From Pseudanabaena sp. FACHB-1998 (GTDB lineage: Bacteria > Cyanobacteriota > Cyanobacteriia > Pseudanabaenales > Pseudanabaenaceae): a stretch of DNA of 64,000 nt. The position numbers and the translations under genes are program-made. Of the stretch, positions 15,787-23,990 are shown in pieces; within the stretch, counting starts at the first letter, position 1; the number at the start of each line of letters is the position of its first letter. A model generated the notes under the pieces. The model was not told the origin of the DNA and searched no databases. It saw only the letters and a program-made list of their open reading frames with translations. The DNA is taken from contig NZ_JACJQA010000045.1 in the NCBI RefSeq assembly GCF_014696355.1, forward strand, positions 149,011 to 213,010, in the 5' to 3' direction.

Positions 15787-17217
15787 ATGGATCTTGATAA
15801 TGACTTATTTGAGTTAGACTCGGCGGAGGTTGGGAAAAGATACGAAGGGTGGCAGGGGGCGATCGCTGATTTTTTTAAATTCGACGAATATCGCGCCACC
15901 TTTCGCACTGAGATTCTGGCAGGGTTAACTACCTTCATGACTATGGCTTACATCCTCGTAGTTAATCCATTGATTCTTTCCAATGCCATTTTCTTGCAAA
16001 CTCCTAAAGATTTATTTTCCGAACTTGTATTTTCTACGGCTGTGAGTGCAGCGATCGGCACATTAGTTATGGCTCTGATTGCCAAATATCCATTTGCAAT
16101 GGCTCCGGGAATGGGGATGAATGCATTTTTTGCCTTTTCCGTAGTAATCGGACTAAAAATAGATTGGCGGCTTGCCCTTGGGGCGGTATTAGTTGAGGGA
16201 ATAATTTTTATTATCTTGACAGTAACTGATATTCGCCGCCATTTGATTACAGCAGTTCCTGATTGCATTAAAACTGGAACAACTGCGGGGATTGGGTTGT
16301 TTCTGGCTTACATCGGACTGTCAGGAAAGCTTGAAGACGGAGGCGCGGCTCTGATTGTCGCTAACGAAGTAACCAAAACTGCTTTTGGGAGTTTTCGTCA
16401 TCCAGCAACACTCTTAGCCGCTTTTGGGATCGTCATGACCGTATTTTTTATGACGAGACGTATACGGGGAGCTTTGTTGTGGGGCATTCTGGGGACAGCA
16501 ATACTTGGATGGGTATTCGGCATAGCCAAGCCACCTACCAGTATTATTGCTTTGCCAGTGTTCCCAACTCATATTTTTGGTCAAGCGATTACTGGACTAA
16601 GTGGACTTAACTCCAGTAACTTTATAGACTTTCTGGCGGTGATGTTGGTGTTCTTATTTGTAGATGTTTTTGACACAATTGGAACTTTAGCAGGGGTAGG
16701 AAAACAAGCTGGCTATATTAACGAAAGAGGAGAATTACCAAGGGCAAATTCAGCATTGATGGCTGATGCAGTTGGTACAGTTGCTGGGGGGATTTTGGGT
16801 GTATCTACGGTCACAACCTTTGTCGAGTCGGCGGCGGGAGTCTCTGAAGGTGGGCGGACAGGTTTGACGGCGGCGGTAGTATCGGCATTATTCCTAGTGG
16901 CTCTTCTATTCGCACCAATTTTTGCGGCAATTCCTGCCTTTGCAACTGCGCCTGCTCTAGTGGTGATTGGGGTTTTGATGATGACAAGTATTAGCAATAT
17001 TCGTTGGGATGATTTTACTGAATCATTACCAGCATTTATGACGATCTTTTTTATTCCCTTTGGCTTCTCGATCGCTGCGGGTTTATCGATTGGGTTAATT
17101 CTTTTTGTGGCAATGAAGGTATTTCGCGGACGAGTAAATGAAGTTTCTCTAGTAACTTGGATTCTCGCGATTATATTTATCGCCAGATTCATCTTTGTTA
17201 CTTTAAGATTTGGCTAA
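15787..17217 (+). CDS. NCS2/AzgA-type purine permease
   Basis: 476-residue integral membrane transporter. The N-terminal helix motif TEILAGLTTFMTMAYILVVN is the AzgA-like (adenine/guanine/hypoxanthine) signature. Further markers are AMAPGMGMNAFFAF, TAGIGLFLAYIGL, FVDVFDTIGTLAGVG and the NCS2 substrate loop GTVAGGILGVSTVTTFVESAAGVSEGG (seen at about residues 327-353). Probably 12-14 helices. Substrate is likely a purine base; the exact one cannot be read. ATG start at 15787. The short acidic N-terminus (DLDNDLFELDSAE) is cytoplasmic. Confidence 0.88.
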   Translation: MDLDNDLFELDSAEVGKRYEGWQGAIADFFKFDEYRATFRTEILAGLTTFMTMAYILVVNPLILSNAIFLQTPKDLFSELVFSTAVSAAIGTLVMALIAKYPFAMAPGMGMNAFFAFSVVIGLKIDWRLALGAVLVEGIIFIILTVTDIRRHLITAVPDCIKTGTTAGIGLFLAYIGLSGKLEDGGAALIVANEVTKTAFGSFRHPATLLAAFGIVMTVFFMTRRIRGALLWGILGTAILGWVFGIAKPPTSIIALPVFPTHIFGQAITGLSGLNSSNFIDFLAVMLVFLFVDVFDTIGTLAGVGKQAGYINERGELPRANSALMADAVGTVAGGILGVSTVTTFVESAAGVSEGGRTGLTAAVVSALFLVALLFAPIFAAIPAFATAPALVVIGVLMMTSISNIRWDDFTESLPAFMTIFFIPFGFSIAAGLSIGLILFVAMKVFRGRVNEVSLVTWILAIIFIARFIFVTLRFG

Positions 17218-17290
17218 GATGGCGATCGCTAATATTCATAAATATCTTAAAAATAAACGTTATAAAAAATAGATTGTAGAGAATAAAGTT

Positions 17291-18328
17291 ATGAAGAAGA
17301 AAGCAATTGTCTATCTAATGCACAATAGTGGCGAACAATTAGATTTATGGTTGCAATATCTACCTTCCGAGGATATTGAATTAGTAAATATTTCTCCAGA
17401 CAAAGATATTGTGCGGATACTTGAAAAAGTGTCCCACGACAATTTGCCAAGCCTAATTCTTGTAGAAATGAGTATTCAATCTCCTAATACGAAATTGCTA
17501 CAATCTAGTAACGTCAGTCGATGGTGTAAAGACAATCAACTATCCATTAAAATAATCTTTCTGACGATGCGCCCAGAAGCTGAGGTCACTAAAGTTGAGC
17601 AGCGTTGGGCAGATCGTCAGGGTGCGCTATCTATTTTACCAAAACTAGATCCGCAAAATCTTAAAGCCCAATTTAAACAAATTTATGAGTGCTTAAATCT
17701 AGAACTACCTGTTATTAAAATTATTCCTAAAGCTCCCGAAATTGATTTAGTAAGTGTTACTCAATCAGCTTTAGGTCAAGCTCAATTGCTAATCAAGAAA
17801 AAAGACTTTTCTGGGGCAATGAATCAACTCAAGGAAGTGATTAAACATAATCGAGAAAATATTGAAGCCTATTTACTCTGTGGAGAAATTTATACTGAAC
17901 TCAAAAATCTAGAAAAGGCAATTCAAGCCTATAGCCAAGCGATAACTATTGATGCCAAATATGTTAGTTCATACTATAAACGTGGGCTAACTTACAGTAG
18001 TTTAAAAAACTACCATGCCGCGATCGCTGATTTTAATCAACTCATTAATTTAGAGCAGAACCATGCTGAGGCATACAATGCAAGGGGGACTGCGCGGAAA
18101 GAGATCGGTGATTTTGAAGGCGCTAAATTTGACTACAATCAAGCGATCACCCTTAAACCAAATTATGCTGAAGCCTTCTTAAATCGAGGGATGCTACTTT
18201 ATAGTTTAGGAGAACAGGCAAAAGCCCGACAAGATTACGAAGAAGCAGTAAAACTTGACCCTAAATATGAAGGTAGCTTTTTCTCTTGGGCAAATAATTC
18301 TGAAATTAAAGGGTTGTCGGTCTTTTAG
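17291..18328 (+). CDS. Pseudo-receiver plus TPR protein
   Basis: 345 residues. Residues 1-130 have the length and strand pattern of a receiver domain (KAIVYLMHN, SLILVEMSI, IKIIFLTMRP, ALSILPKL), but the usual phospho-acceptor position in SLILVEM is Glu59 rather than Asp and the acidic pocket is missing. That would be a phosphorylation-independent or phospho-mimic receiver. Residues 150-340 hold about five TPR repeats, e.g. IEAYLLCGEIYTELKNLEKA and AEAYNARGTARKEIGDFEGA. Probably a protein-interaction adaptor. It ends three bases before the convergent DUF3095 gene. Confidence 0.75.
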   Translation: MKKKAIVYLMHNSGEQLDLWLQYLPSEDIELVNISPDKDIVRILEKVSHDNLPSLILVEMSIQSPNTKLLQSSNVSRWCKDNQLSIKIIFLTMRPEAEVTKVEQRWADRQGALSILPKLDPQNLKAQFKQIYECLNLELPVIKIIPKAPEIDLVSVTQSALGQAQLLIKKKDFSGAMNQLKEVIKHNRENIEAYLLCGEIYTELKNLEKAIQAYSQAITIDAKYVSSYYKRGLTYSSLKNYHAAIADFNQLINLEQNHAEAYNARGTARKEIGDFEGAKFDYNQAITLKPNYAEAFLNRGMLLYSLGEQAKARQDYEEAVKLDPKYEGSFFSWANNSEIKGLSVF

Positions 18329-18331
18329 TTT

Positions 18332-19531
18332 TTAACTCTTCATGCGTTCTTTCATGGCTTTAGCGGCTAGGGTATAGCCCCCATCGGCTCCATCGACAAA
18401 ATGTACTTGACGACCATCCCGCTCAAAGACGAGACAAGTCATTAAGGCTCGGTCAGAAATATGGAAACCATATACTAAGCGACCTTCGTGAAACTTCTTT
18501 TCCAGATATTCTGTTAATTTTCGACGTTGGCGAATTCTCCCAGAAATAACCATTCGCAATACATCATCAAATTTTTTAAAATCAGTGGCTTCAGCAACAA
18601 TTTGTTTGTAATCTCCCCACTGAAAATTACCAACCTTAATATTGAATTGCATGAATATCAAGCCGAGGAGATTGATTAATCGTAATTTCCACAAATATAA
18701 CTTTCTCTTTAACTTGTTCTTAGTATTAGTAAAAACTTTCATTTCTGACGACAAGTTCCTTTTCTGAAAAGAAAGTTGTAAGTTCTCTTCGGAAACGGGA
18801 TGACAGTCGTTATCTTGACCGTAAATGCGCTCAATTTGGTTGATCACTTCACGGTATATATTGTCAACTTGGGTCTGGCTGGGGGCGGTTACCAATACAA
18901 TCAAGCTGAGAATTTCTTCGTGTCGCGTGGGGATGTCTCTCCATCGGCATTCTAAACCTGAAAAGTCCGCGATCGCATAGATGCTTGGTGATTTGGGACT
19001 ATACAAATGAGTGGTGGCTACGTCTTTTACCAAACTAGTTGCGTAGCTGATACCACCACCTCTGAGGATGGCTTGATTGTAGTTATTGGAGATATGTAAT
19101 TTGGCAATTTTGACTTCGTATTTACTAGTGATCGCTGATATCGGTACTATGCCTGCGCGTAGGACAAGATTAAATTCATCTCTTGCCAAGTTCTGTACAG
19201 CGATCAAGGCTTGCTCTGCTTCTAAGACATAGCTATTCGGAATTAGAAGTGAAGCTCCGTCACCCCCAAAAACAAAAGGAATTTCCAAATCGCCAACTAA
19301 GTTTAAGATGACAATAATGGAACAAGCCCCCAAAAGATTAATATCCTTATACTTACCAACTTCAATAGCCTTAGTGGAGTCAATAATGTCTGTGATGATT
19401 ATTGACCAATCATGGGGAACTGGGTAAAAGTTTTCATCATGGGTAATGTCAGCAAAGTTTTCAAGAATAGGTAAGTCAGCATAAAAGCTTTCTGTCGTCT
19501 GATCTCTAGGCTGAACTTCTTGAATATTCAT
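18332..19531 (-). CDS. DUF3095 protein with cyclase-like N-terminal half
   Basis: 399 residues of a family I recognise as DUF3095. The N-terminal half resembles the class III nucleotidyl cyclase/GGDEF fold: WSIIITDIIDSTKAIEVGKY carries the first metal-binding Asp and D-S-T triad, and FVFGGDGASLLIPN mirrors the second. The C-terminal half (about 260-399) is basic and contains MVISGRIRQRRKLTEYLEKK. No catalytic activity is established to my knowledge. ATG start at 19531. It ends three bases from the convergent TPR gene, with no room for a separate terminator. Confidence 0.78.
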   Translation of the reverse strand: MNIQEVQPRDQTTESFYADLPILENFADITHDENFYPVPHDWSIIITDIIDSTKAIEVGKYKDINLLGACSIIVILNLVGDLEIPFVFGGDGASLLIPNSYVLEAEQALIAVQNLARDEFNLVLRAGIVPISAITSKYEVKIAKLHISNNYNQAILRGGGISYATSLVKDVATTHLYSPKSPSIYAIADFSGLECRWRDIPTRHEEILSLIVLVTAPSQTQVDNIYREVINQIERIYGQDNDCHPVSEENLQLSFQKRNLSSEMKVFTNTKNKLKRKLYLWKLRLINLLGLIFMQFNIKVGNFQWGDYKQIVAEATDFKKFDDVLRMVISGRIRQRRKLTEYLEKKFHEGRLVYGFHISDRALMTCLVFERDGRQVHFVDGADGGYTLAAKAMKERMKS

Positions 19532-19837
19532 GTCTTTGAGCCTGAACTAGAATACAAGCTTAGTCATCTTATCAAAAGTACTCCTGTTAAAAACAACCGC
19601 CAGTTGGCGGCTATTTCCTGAACTCTGGTTTTGGCAAGATGGCGTATCTAGTCTCTAGCGTTTATGCGATCACGCTTATGAAGTGATTTTCCAGAGCGCA
19701 ATTTCAGTGTTTTTGACCACCGTACAAAACCCACGAAACGAGTTGCGGCGCTTCGCTCCGCAACTCGTTTCGTGGGTTTTGTGTCCTCACAAGAATGGCA
19801 ACAGCTATAAATTTCCTATCGCCATTATTTTTACATT
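19532..19837. other. 306-bp intergenic region with a family A half-copy
   Basis: Contains the promoter side of the DUF3095 gene, then the family A element described separately. CCGCCAGTTGGCGG near 19599 is a short palindrome. No ORF supported. Confidence 0.5.
19715..19809. repeat. Family A palindromic element, 5' end diverged
   Basis: The core is AAAACCCACGAAACGAGTTG...CGCTTCGCTCCG...CAACTCG, an almost perfect hairpin. The right flank TTTTGTGTCCTCACAAGAATGGCA and terminal ACAGCTATA (19801-19809) match the 59630-59743 copy. The left flank is only loosely similar. Confidence 0.7.
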
Positions 19838-20095
19838 TTATTTGTAAACATCTCTACGATGACCAATTTTTAACACTAAAATGAGTAGTTGATTATCCTG
19901 AATAGAGTAGATGATGCGATAGTTTCCCACTCTAATGCGATAGAGACTATCTTCGCTTGTCAGCTTGACAACACCATCAGGACGTGGAACATCAGCTAAA
20001 GTATCAATTTTTATTTTTATCCTTTGCTGCTCTTCAATGGATAGAGATTTTAGTTGTTTGGCAGATTGCTTTCCAAACTCAATGCGATACGTCAT
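19838..20095 (-). CDS. RelE/ParE family toxin
   Basis: 85 residues, the standard size of RelE-type ribosome-dependent mRNA interferases. MTYRIEFGKQSAKQLKSLSI is the first strand and helix, GVVKLTSEDSLYRIRVGNYR the central part and IIYSIQDNQLLILVLKIGHR with a terminal RDVYK the sheet and catalytic tail. Arg and His are at the expected positions. Its ATG overlaps the stop of the upstream antitoxin by four bases (ATGA), the hallmark of a coupled toxin-antitoxin pair. Confidence 0.9.
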   Translation of the reverse strand: MTYRIEFGKQSAKQLKSLSIEEQQRIKIKIDTLADVPRPDGVVKLTSEDSLYRIRVGNYRIIYSIQDNQLLILVLKIGHRRDVYK

Positions 20096-20364
20096 AGTCC
20101 AATCTCAGCTTTTAGACTTTCCCAAGAGATAGTACCCTCAGAATCAACCGATGCTAGAGCGGCTTTAGCATTTGCAATATCCTCATAATCTTCATCAACT
20201 TCATAGCTACCAGCTTTTATATTCCAACCATCTTGCAAATGTTTAGCTCTTACAAACAAAAGAAAATCTAAAACCTCACTTAGAACACAATCTGAAGTTT
20301 GTTCGATTTCTTGGATTAGAGATTGTCTAACATCGCTTTGAGTAGAAGGTTCTATAGCTAGCAT
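20092..20364 (-). CDS. Antitoxin of the RelE/ParE module
   Basis: 90 residues. The N-terminal half, VRQSLIQEIEQTSDCVLSEV then LDFLLFVRAKHLQD, resembles the DUF2281-type helical region often seen in cyanobacterial antitoxins. The acidic tail YEVDEDYEDIANAKAALASV is the toxin-neutralising kind. Start set to ATG 20364; a GTG one codon earlier is possible. It precedes and overlaps the toxin gene. The DNA-binding mode is not evident. Confidence 0.75.
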   Translation of the reverse strand: MLAIEPSTQSDVRQSLIQEIEQTSDCVLSEVLDFLLFVRAKHLQDGWNIKAGSYEVDEDYEDIANAKAALASVDSEGTISWESLKAEIGL

Positions 20365-20580
20365 CACTTTACATCTCTTGCATATTTGAGTTTCTAAATC
20401 TTAGCAAATTCTAACAGTAGATCGATCCCACTGAAAACTAATATCTACGCCGCGATCGCAGTTCTCTCAAATAATAACCTCAGCAACAATCCTATTTTGC
20501 CCCTTACAGCCCTTTTTTTATCTTAGTTGGCTTAGCCATTCTCTTTGGTCAAGCAACTCCCAAGCGAAAAAAATAATCCA

Positions 20581-20622
20581 TTAAATAGAAAGGGGGCGCA
20601 TTGCGCCCCCCTTTCTATTTAA
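20581..20622 (-). terminator. guaA terminator
   Basis: 20-bp arms TTAAATAGAAAGGGGGCGCA and its complement with one bulged C, ending two bases before the guaA stop. Apex GGGGGCGCATTGCGCCCCC. Confidence 0.8.
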
Positions 20623-20623
20623 C

Positions 20624-22282
20624 TTATTCCCATTCAATCGTTCCAGGGGGCTTAGACGTGATATCTAGCACCACGCGATTGACTCCTTCCACTTCATTGA
20701 CAATGCGATTGGAAATAGTTTCCAATAGCTCATAGGGAACCCTTGCCCAGTCTGCCGTCATGCCATCTTCACTACTGACGAGACGTAAAACCACAGGATG
20801 AGAGTAGGTGCGCTTATCGCCCATTACGCCCACACTGCGAACCGTTGGTAATAGCACCGCAAAGGCTTGCCAGAGATTATTGTATTGACCTGCGCGATTG
20901 ACTTCTTGACGCACAATTAAATCGGCATCGCGTAAAGTATTCAGGCGATCGCTAGTGATTTCGCCAATAATCCGAATCGCCAACCCAGGACCGGGAAAGG
21001 GCTGGCGCTTGACGATTTCTTCAGGAAGACCAAGGGCGGTTCCGACCTTCCGCACTTCATCTTTAAAGAGTTTGCGAAGTGGCTCTACGAGAGTAAAACG
21101 CAAATTTTCGGGCAAGCCACCGACATTGTGGTGACTCTTGATTTTGACAGCGACCCGTTTGCCAGTCGAAGGATCGACATTGGTATCCGCAGACTCAATT
21201 ACATCAGGATAGAGTGTACCTTGAGCAAGGAAGTCAAAGGGTCCTAAACGACCAGATTCTTCTTCAAAGACATTGATAAATTCGCCGCCGATAATTTTGC
21301 GCTTCTGCTCAGGATCGGTGACTCCTTTAACCTTTTCGAGAAATCTTTCGCGAGCATTGACATATTCCACATGGATATGAAACTGTTCTTCAAAAAGTTT
21401 GACAAGGCGCTCTGGTTCTAACTTCCGCATGAAGCCTTGATCAATAAACATACAGGTCAGTTGATCGCCGATCGCCCGATGCAGTAAAAAGGCAAGGGTC
21501 GAAGAATCCACCCCACCTGATAGTGCCAGTAATACACTCTTGCTGCCCACTTGTTGGCGAATTTCTCTAATGGCATTGTCAATAAATGCATCCGTTGTCC
21601 AGTTTGGCTCACAGGCGCAGATGTGGTATACAAAATTACGCAGCATCGCCATGCCACCTGCGGAATGCACGACTTCAGGATGGAATTGCACTCCATACAG
21701 CTTTTTGTCATGATCAGCGATCGCGGCACAGGGAGTATTAGCAGTATGGGCGAGGATCTCAAATCCTTGGGGTAACTCAAGCACAGAGTCGCCATGACTC
21801 ATCCACATGGTGATCCCTGTATCCACATTAGTCAGCAAATCGGTGGGATCATCAATTTGTAGTTCGGCTTTGCCATATTCTCCGCGATCGGCGCGATCAA
21901 CTTTACCGCCCAGTTGCTTTGCCATGAGCTGCATTCCATAGCAAACACCAAGAATCGGAATTCCCAAGTTAAAAATTTTAGGATCGCACAGGGGTGCGTC
22001 TTCGTCATAAACAGAATTAGGACCACCTGACAGAATGATCCCTTTAGGATTTAACTTCAGCAAATTTTCGGCTGAGGTATGATAGGAAAGAACTTCAGAA
22101 TAAACCTGTGTCTCACGGATACGTCGAGCAATTAGCTCCGAGTATTGAGAACCAAAATCGAGAATAGCAATCATGGAACGACTGGTTTTATTGTCTGTGG
22201 TACTATCAGAACTTGTGCTAGATGAAAGCGCACCTTCAAGATTTAGTACGGCATTCGATGATGTTGGAGGGGAAGAAACCAC
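20624..22282 (-). CDS. guaA: GMP synthase (glutamine-hydrolysing)
   Basis: Amidates XMP to GMP using glutamine and ATP. 552 residues. The class I glutamine amidotransferase domain (about 37-225) holds [10 protein letters not shown] with the nucleophile Cys, and HPEVVHS with the His-x-Glu. The ATP-pyrophosphatase domain (about 240-430) carries [15 protein letters not shown], and the dimerisation domain ends [13 protein letters not shown] keep the GTG start at 22282 because AGAGG lies nine bases upstream and cyanobacterial GuaA proteins often have such an extension. An internal ATG at 22174 would give the minimal bacterial form. Confidence 0.95.
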   Translation of the reverse strand: MVSSPPTSSNAVLNLEGALSSSTSSDSTTDNKTSRSMIAILDFGSQYSELIARRIRETQVYSEVLSYHTSAENLLKLNPKGIILSGGPNSVYDEDAPLCDPKIFNLGIPILGVCYGMQLMAKQLGGKVDRADRGEYGKAELQIDDPTDLLTNVDTGITMWMSHGDSVLELPQGFEILAHTANTPCAAIADHDKKLYGVQFHPEVVHSAGGMAMLRNFVYHICACEPNWTTDAFIDNAIREIRQQVGSKSVLLALSGGVDSSTLAFLLHRAIGDQLTCMFIDQGFMRKLEPERLVKLFEEQFHIHVEYVNARERFLEKVKGVTDPEQKRKIIGGEFINVFEEESGRLGPFDFLAQGTLYPDVIESADTNVDPSTGKRVAVKIKSHHNVGGLPENLRFTLVEPLRKLFKDEVRKVGTALGLPEEIVKRQPFPGPGLAIRIIGEITSDRLNTLRDADLIVRQEVNRAGQYNNLWQAFAVLLPTVRSVGVMGDKRTYSHPVVLRLVSSEDGMTADWARVPYELLETISNRIVNEVEGVNRVVLDITSKPPGTIEWE

Positions 22283-22372
22283 AGTGGATACCTCTATCTT
22301 GATTAGATAGCATAATGAGATAGTAAGGCTTTCGATAAGCCTATCGCTGCGAAAAAAGTAGCTATTCCTACA

Positions 22373-23041
22373 ATGCTAGCAAAACGGTACATATTTATGC
22401 ATAAAAAAGTTATGTCAGCGATCGCATTGTTGCCTTTGCTGTCATTGCCAATTTTGACATTTAATAGCCAAAATCTGGGGTTTAATCCTCTAAATACACA
22501 GATTTCTAGAAATTTTATTCAAGATCTCCTCATCCCTTCGGCAGGGGCGGTACAGTTGCGAGATGGCAAAACTTATTTTGTGCAGTTGCCGACGCTATTG
22601 TATGCAGAAACGACGATAAATCGTACCAATGCTTGGGGCGCTACCTATTACTTTGTGTTGGATTTACCCCAAAATTTGGGCGAGCCTTTACAAAAGCTCG
22701 AAATTTCTCAGGCTGAAGGTTTTGAGACTCTTAATTTTATCGGTAATGATACCTTTGCCTATTTGCAACCAGAGTCAGGCGATCGCGTGTCAGTGCCGAC
22801 AAAAATGGAAATTTCTCCTAGTTCAGATGGCGATCGCCCAAAAGTAGTGGTGACTTTCGATCCGCCACTTCCTGCGAGTAATGGGCTAACTCGTCGCTTA
22901 GTGGTGGGGTTACGTCCTGTCCGCAATCCTCGTTATGATGGGGTTTATCTTTTTGGTGTGGTTGCCTTGCCTAAAGGCGATCGACCTAATTCTCAATTTC
23001 TAGGCTATGGCAGGTTAAATTTTTACAGTTCCCGCCATTAA
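22373..23041 (+). CDS. DUF2808 secreted protein
   Basis: 222 residues with an N-terminal signal-type hydrophobic stretch ([17 protein letters not shown]). The DUF2808 domain covers about residues 60-220: [40 protein letters not shown] and [20 protein letters not shown]. These are exported beta-rich proteins common in cyanobacteria, with no assigned role. ATG at 22373 is shown; ATG 22397 ([10 protein letters not shown]) would give a cleaner signal peptide and is equally plausible. It diverges from guaA. Confidence 0.8.
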   Translation: MLAKRYIFMHKKVMSAIALLPLLSLPILTFNSQNLGFNPLNTQISRNFIQDLLIPSAGAVQLRDGKTYFVQLPTLLYAETTINRTNAWGATYYFVLDLPQNLGEPLQKLEISQAEGFETLNFIGNDTFAYLQPESGDRVSVPTKMEISPSSDGDRPKVVVTFDPPLPASNGLTRRLVVGLRPVRNPRYDGVYLFGVVALPKGDRPNSQFLGYGRLNFYSSRH

Positions 23042-23048
23042 TTATGCC

Positions 23049-23093
23049 AAATATAGAGAGTTGAGGCGCTTCGCGACTCAACTCTCTATATTT
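23049..23093 (+). terminator. Terminator of the DUF2808 gene
   Basis: 17-bp perfect arms AAATATAGAGAGTTGAG (23049-23065) and CTCAACTCTCTATATTT (23077-23093) around GCGCTTCGCGA. Confidence 0.8.
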
Positions 23094-23106
23094 AACGCTC
23101 TTTTTT

Positions 23107-23145
23107 AATTCCCGAAAGTGTAACCACACTTTCGGGAATTGGTAT
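23107..23145. repeat. Family C right-hairpin fragment
   Basis: 14-bp perfect arms AATTCCCGAAAGTG (23107-23120) and CACTTTCGGGAATT (23127-23140) followed by GGTAT. It matches the right hairpin of family C (AAAGTGTTGCCACACTTTCG) in its inner part while the outer arm differs. Confidence 0.55.
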
Positions 23146-23244
23146 CACAGCCTCAAGCATTGCGATAAAATGAGCTTAGGGAATTTCGCTTAGCCTCCGA
23201 CTAAATAAAATTCTCTATATTCATTTTGTCTCTGGAACTTCTCA

Positions 23245-23694
23245 ATGACTGATAGCAACGATAGTTTAATCGTCAAGCCTAAAAAATCTGGGCTAGCGCC
23301 ATTAATTCTGACTTTGGTGGAGTTGCTGCGTCAGCTAATGGAAGCTCAGGTAATTCGGCGCATGGATGCGGAGAAGTTAACTGAGTCCGAAATTGGACGG
23401 GCTGCGGATAGTCTGCAAGCTTTAGAACAACAGATTTTTAATCTGTGTGAAGTTTTAGAAATCGATCCTGAAGACCTCAATCTCGATCTTGGAGAGTTTG
23501 GGAAGTTATTACCAAGGCGCGGAGCCTATTATCCTGAACAGTCTTCGAGTGAGTCTTCGATTTTGGAACTGCTCGATCGCCTCATTAGCACGGGTATAGT
23601 TTTGGAAGGTGATGTGCAGATTGGGCTTGCCGATATCAATCTCATCGATCTCAAGTTGAAGCTCTTGCTAACATCTGGCGATCAGTCTGCTTGA
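23245..23694 (+). CDS. gvpK: Gas vesicle protein GvpK
   Basis: 149 residues, the cyanobacterial GvpK type. The N-terminal half, GLAPLILTLVELLRQLMEAQ then VIRRMDAEKLTESEIGRAAD, and EIDPEDLNLDLGEFGKLLPR are the GvpK core. The C-terminal half, ILELLDRLISTGIVLEGDVQ, resembles GvpA/GvpJ-type segments, as usual in this family. GvpK is a minor gas-vesicle assembly protein. No other gvp gene lies in the window, so it is either a detached member of a cluster elsewhere or a remnant. ATG start at 23245. A family B repeat follows directly. Confidence 0.88.
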   Translation: MTDSNDSLIVKPKKSGLAPLILTLVELLRQLMEAQVIRRMDAEKLTESEIGRAADSLQALEQQIFNLCEVLEIDPEDLNLDLGEFGKLLPRRGAYYPEQSSSESSILELLDRLISTGIVLEGDVQIGLADINLIDLKLKLLLTSGDQSA

Positions 23695-23698
23695 ATAT

Positions 23699-23813
23699 CT
23701 AGCAAAGTAAGAGTTAGCCAGTACAAACCAAAACCCCAGAAGCGAGTGGTGACGCTTCGCGCCGCAACTCGCTTCTGGGGTTTTATATCCTAAGCAAAAC
23801 TTACATTGCTATA
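23699..23813. repeat. Family B palindromic element
   Basis: Starts AGCAAAGTAAGAGTTAGCCA, ends AAAACTTACATTGCTATA. The core pairs CCCCAGAAGCGAG with CTCGCTTCTGGGG around a partly degraded GGTGACGCTTCGCGCC centre. It lies five bases after gvpK and could serve as its terminator. Confidence 0.75.
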
Positions 23814-23949
23814 CAAACACATTAAAAGATGATGGAATGCCTAGGAAATCCTTGATTAGCAAATAAGGCTTATCAAATACGACTTTATCGAGATGTGATC
23901 GCCTTGCAAGAAGGTACTTACGATAGCCTGATAGTGATACATCACCACC

Positions 23950-23978
23950 AAAAAGGAGCGCGTTACGCGCTCCTTTTT
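23950..23978 (-). terminator. chlP terminator
   Basis: 13-bp perfect arms AAAAAGGAGCGCG and CGCGCTCCTTTTT with loop TTA, 12 bases beyond the chlP stop. Confidence 0.8.
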
Positions 23979-23990
23979 GAAGAGAAGTGA

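Noticed and set aside
15597..15938. 113-codon minus-strand ORF
   Set aside because: Crosses intergenic inverted repeats and the start of the permease gene; composition and overlap argue against coding.
16713..17192. 159-codon ORF antisense to the NCS2 permease
   Set aside because: Fully antisense to a well-supported transporter; the Ala/Thr/Ile-rich product is the expected shadow of membrane-helix codons.
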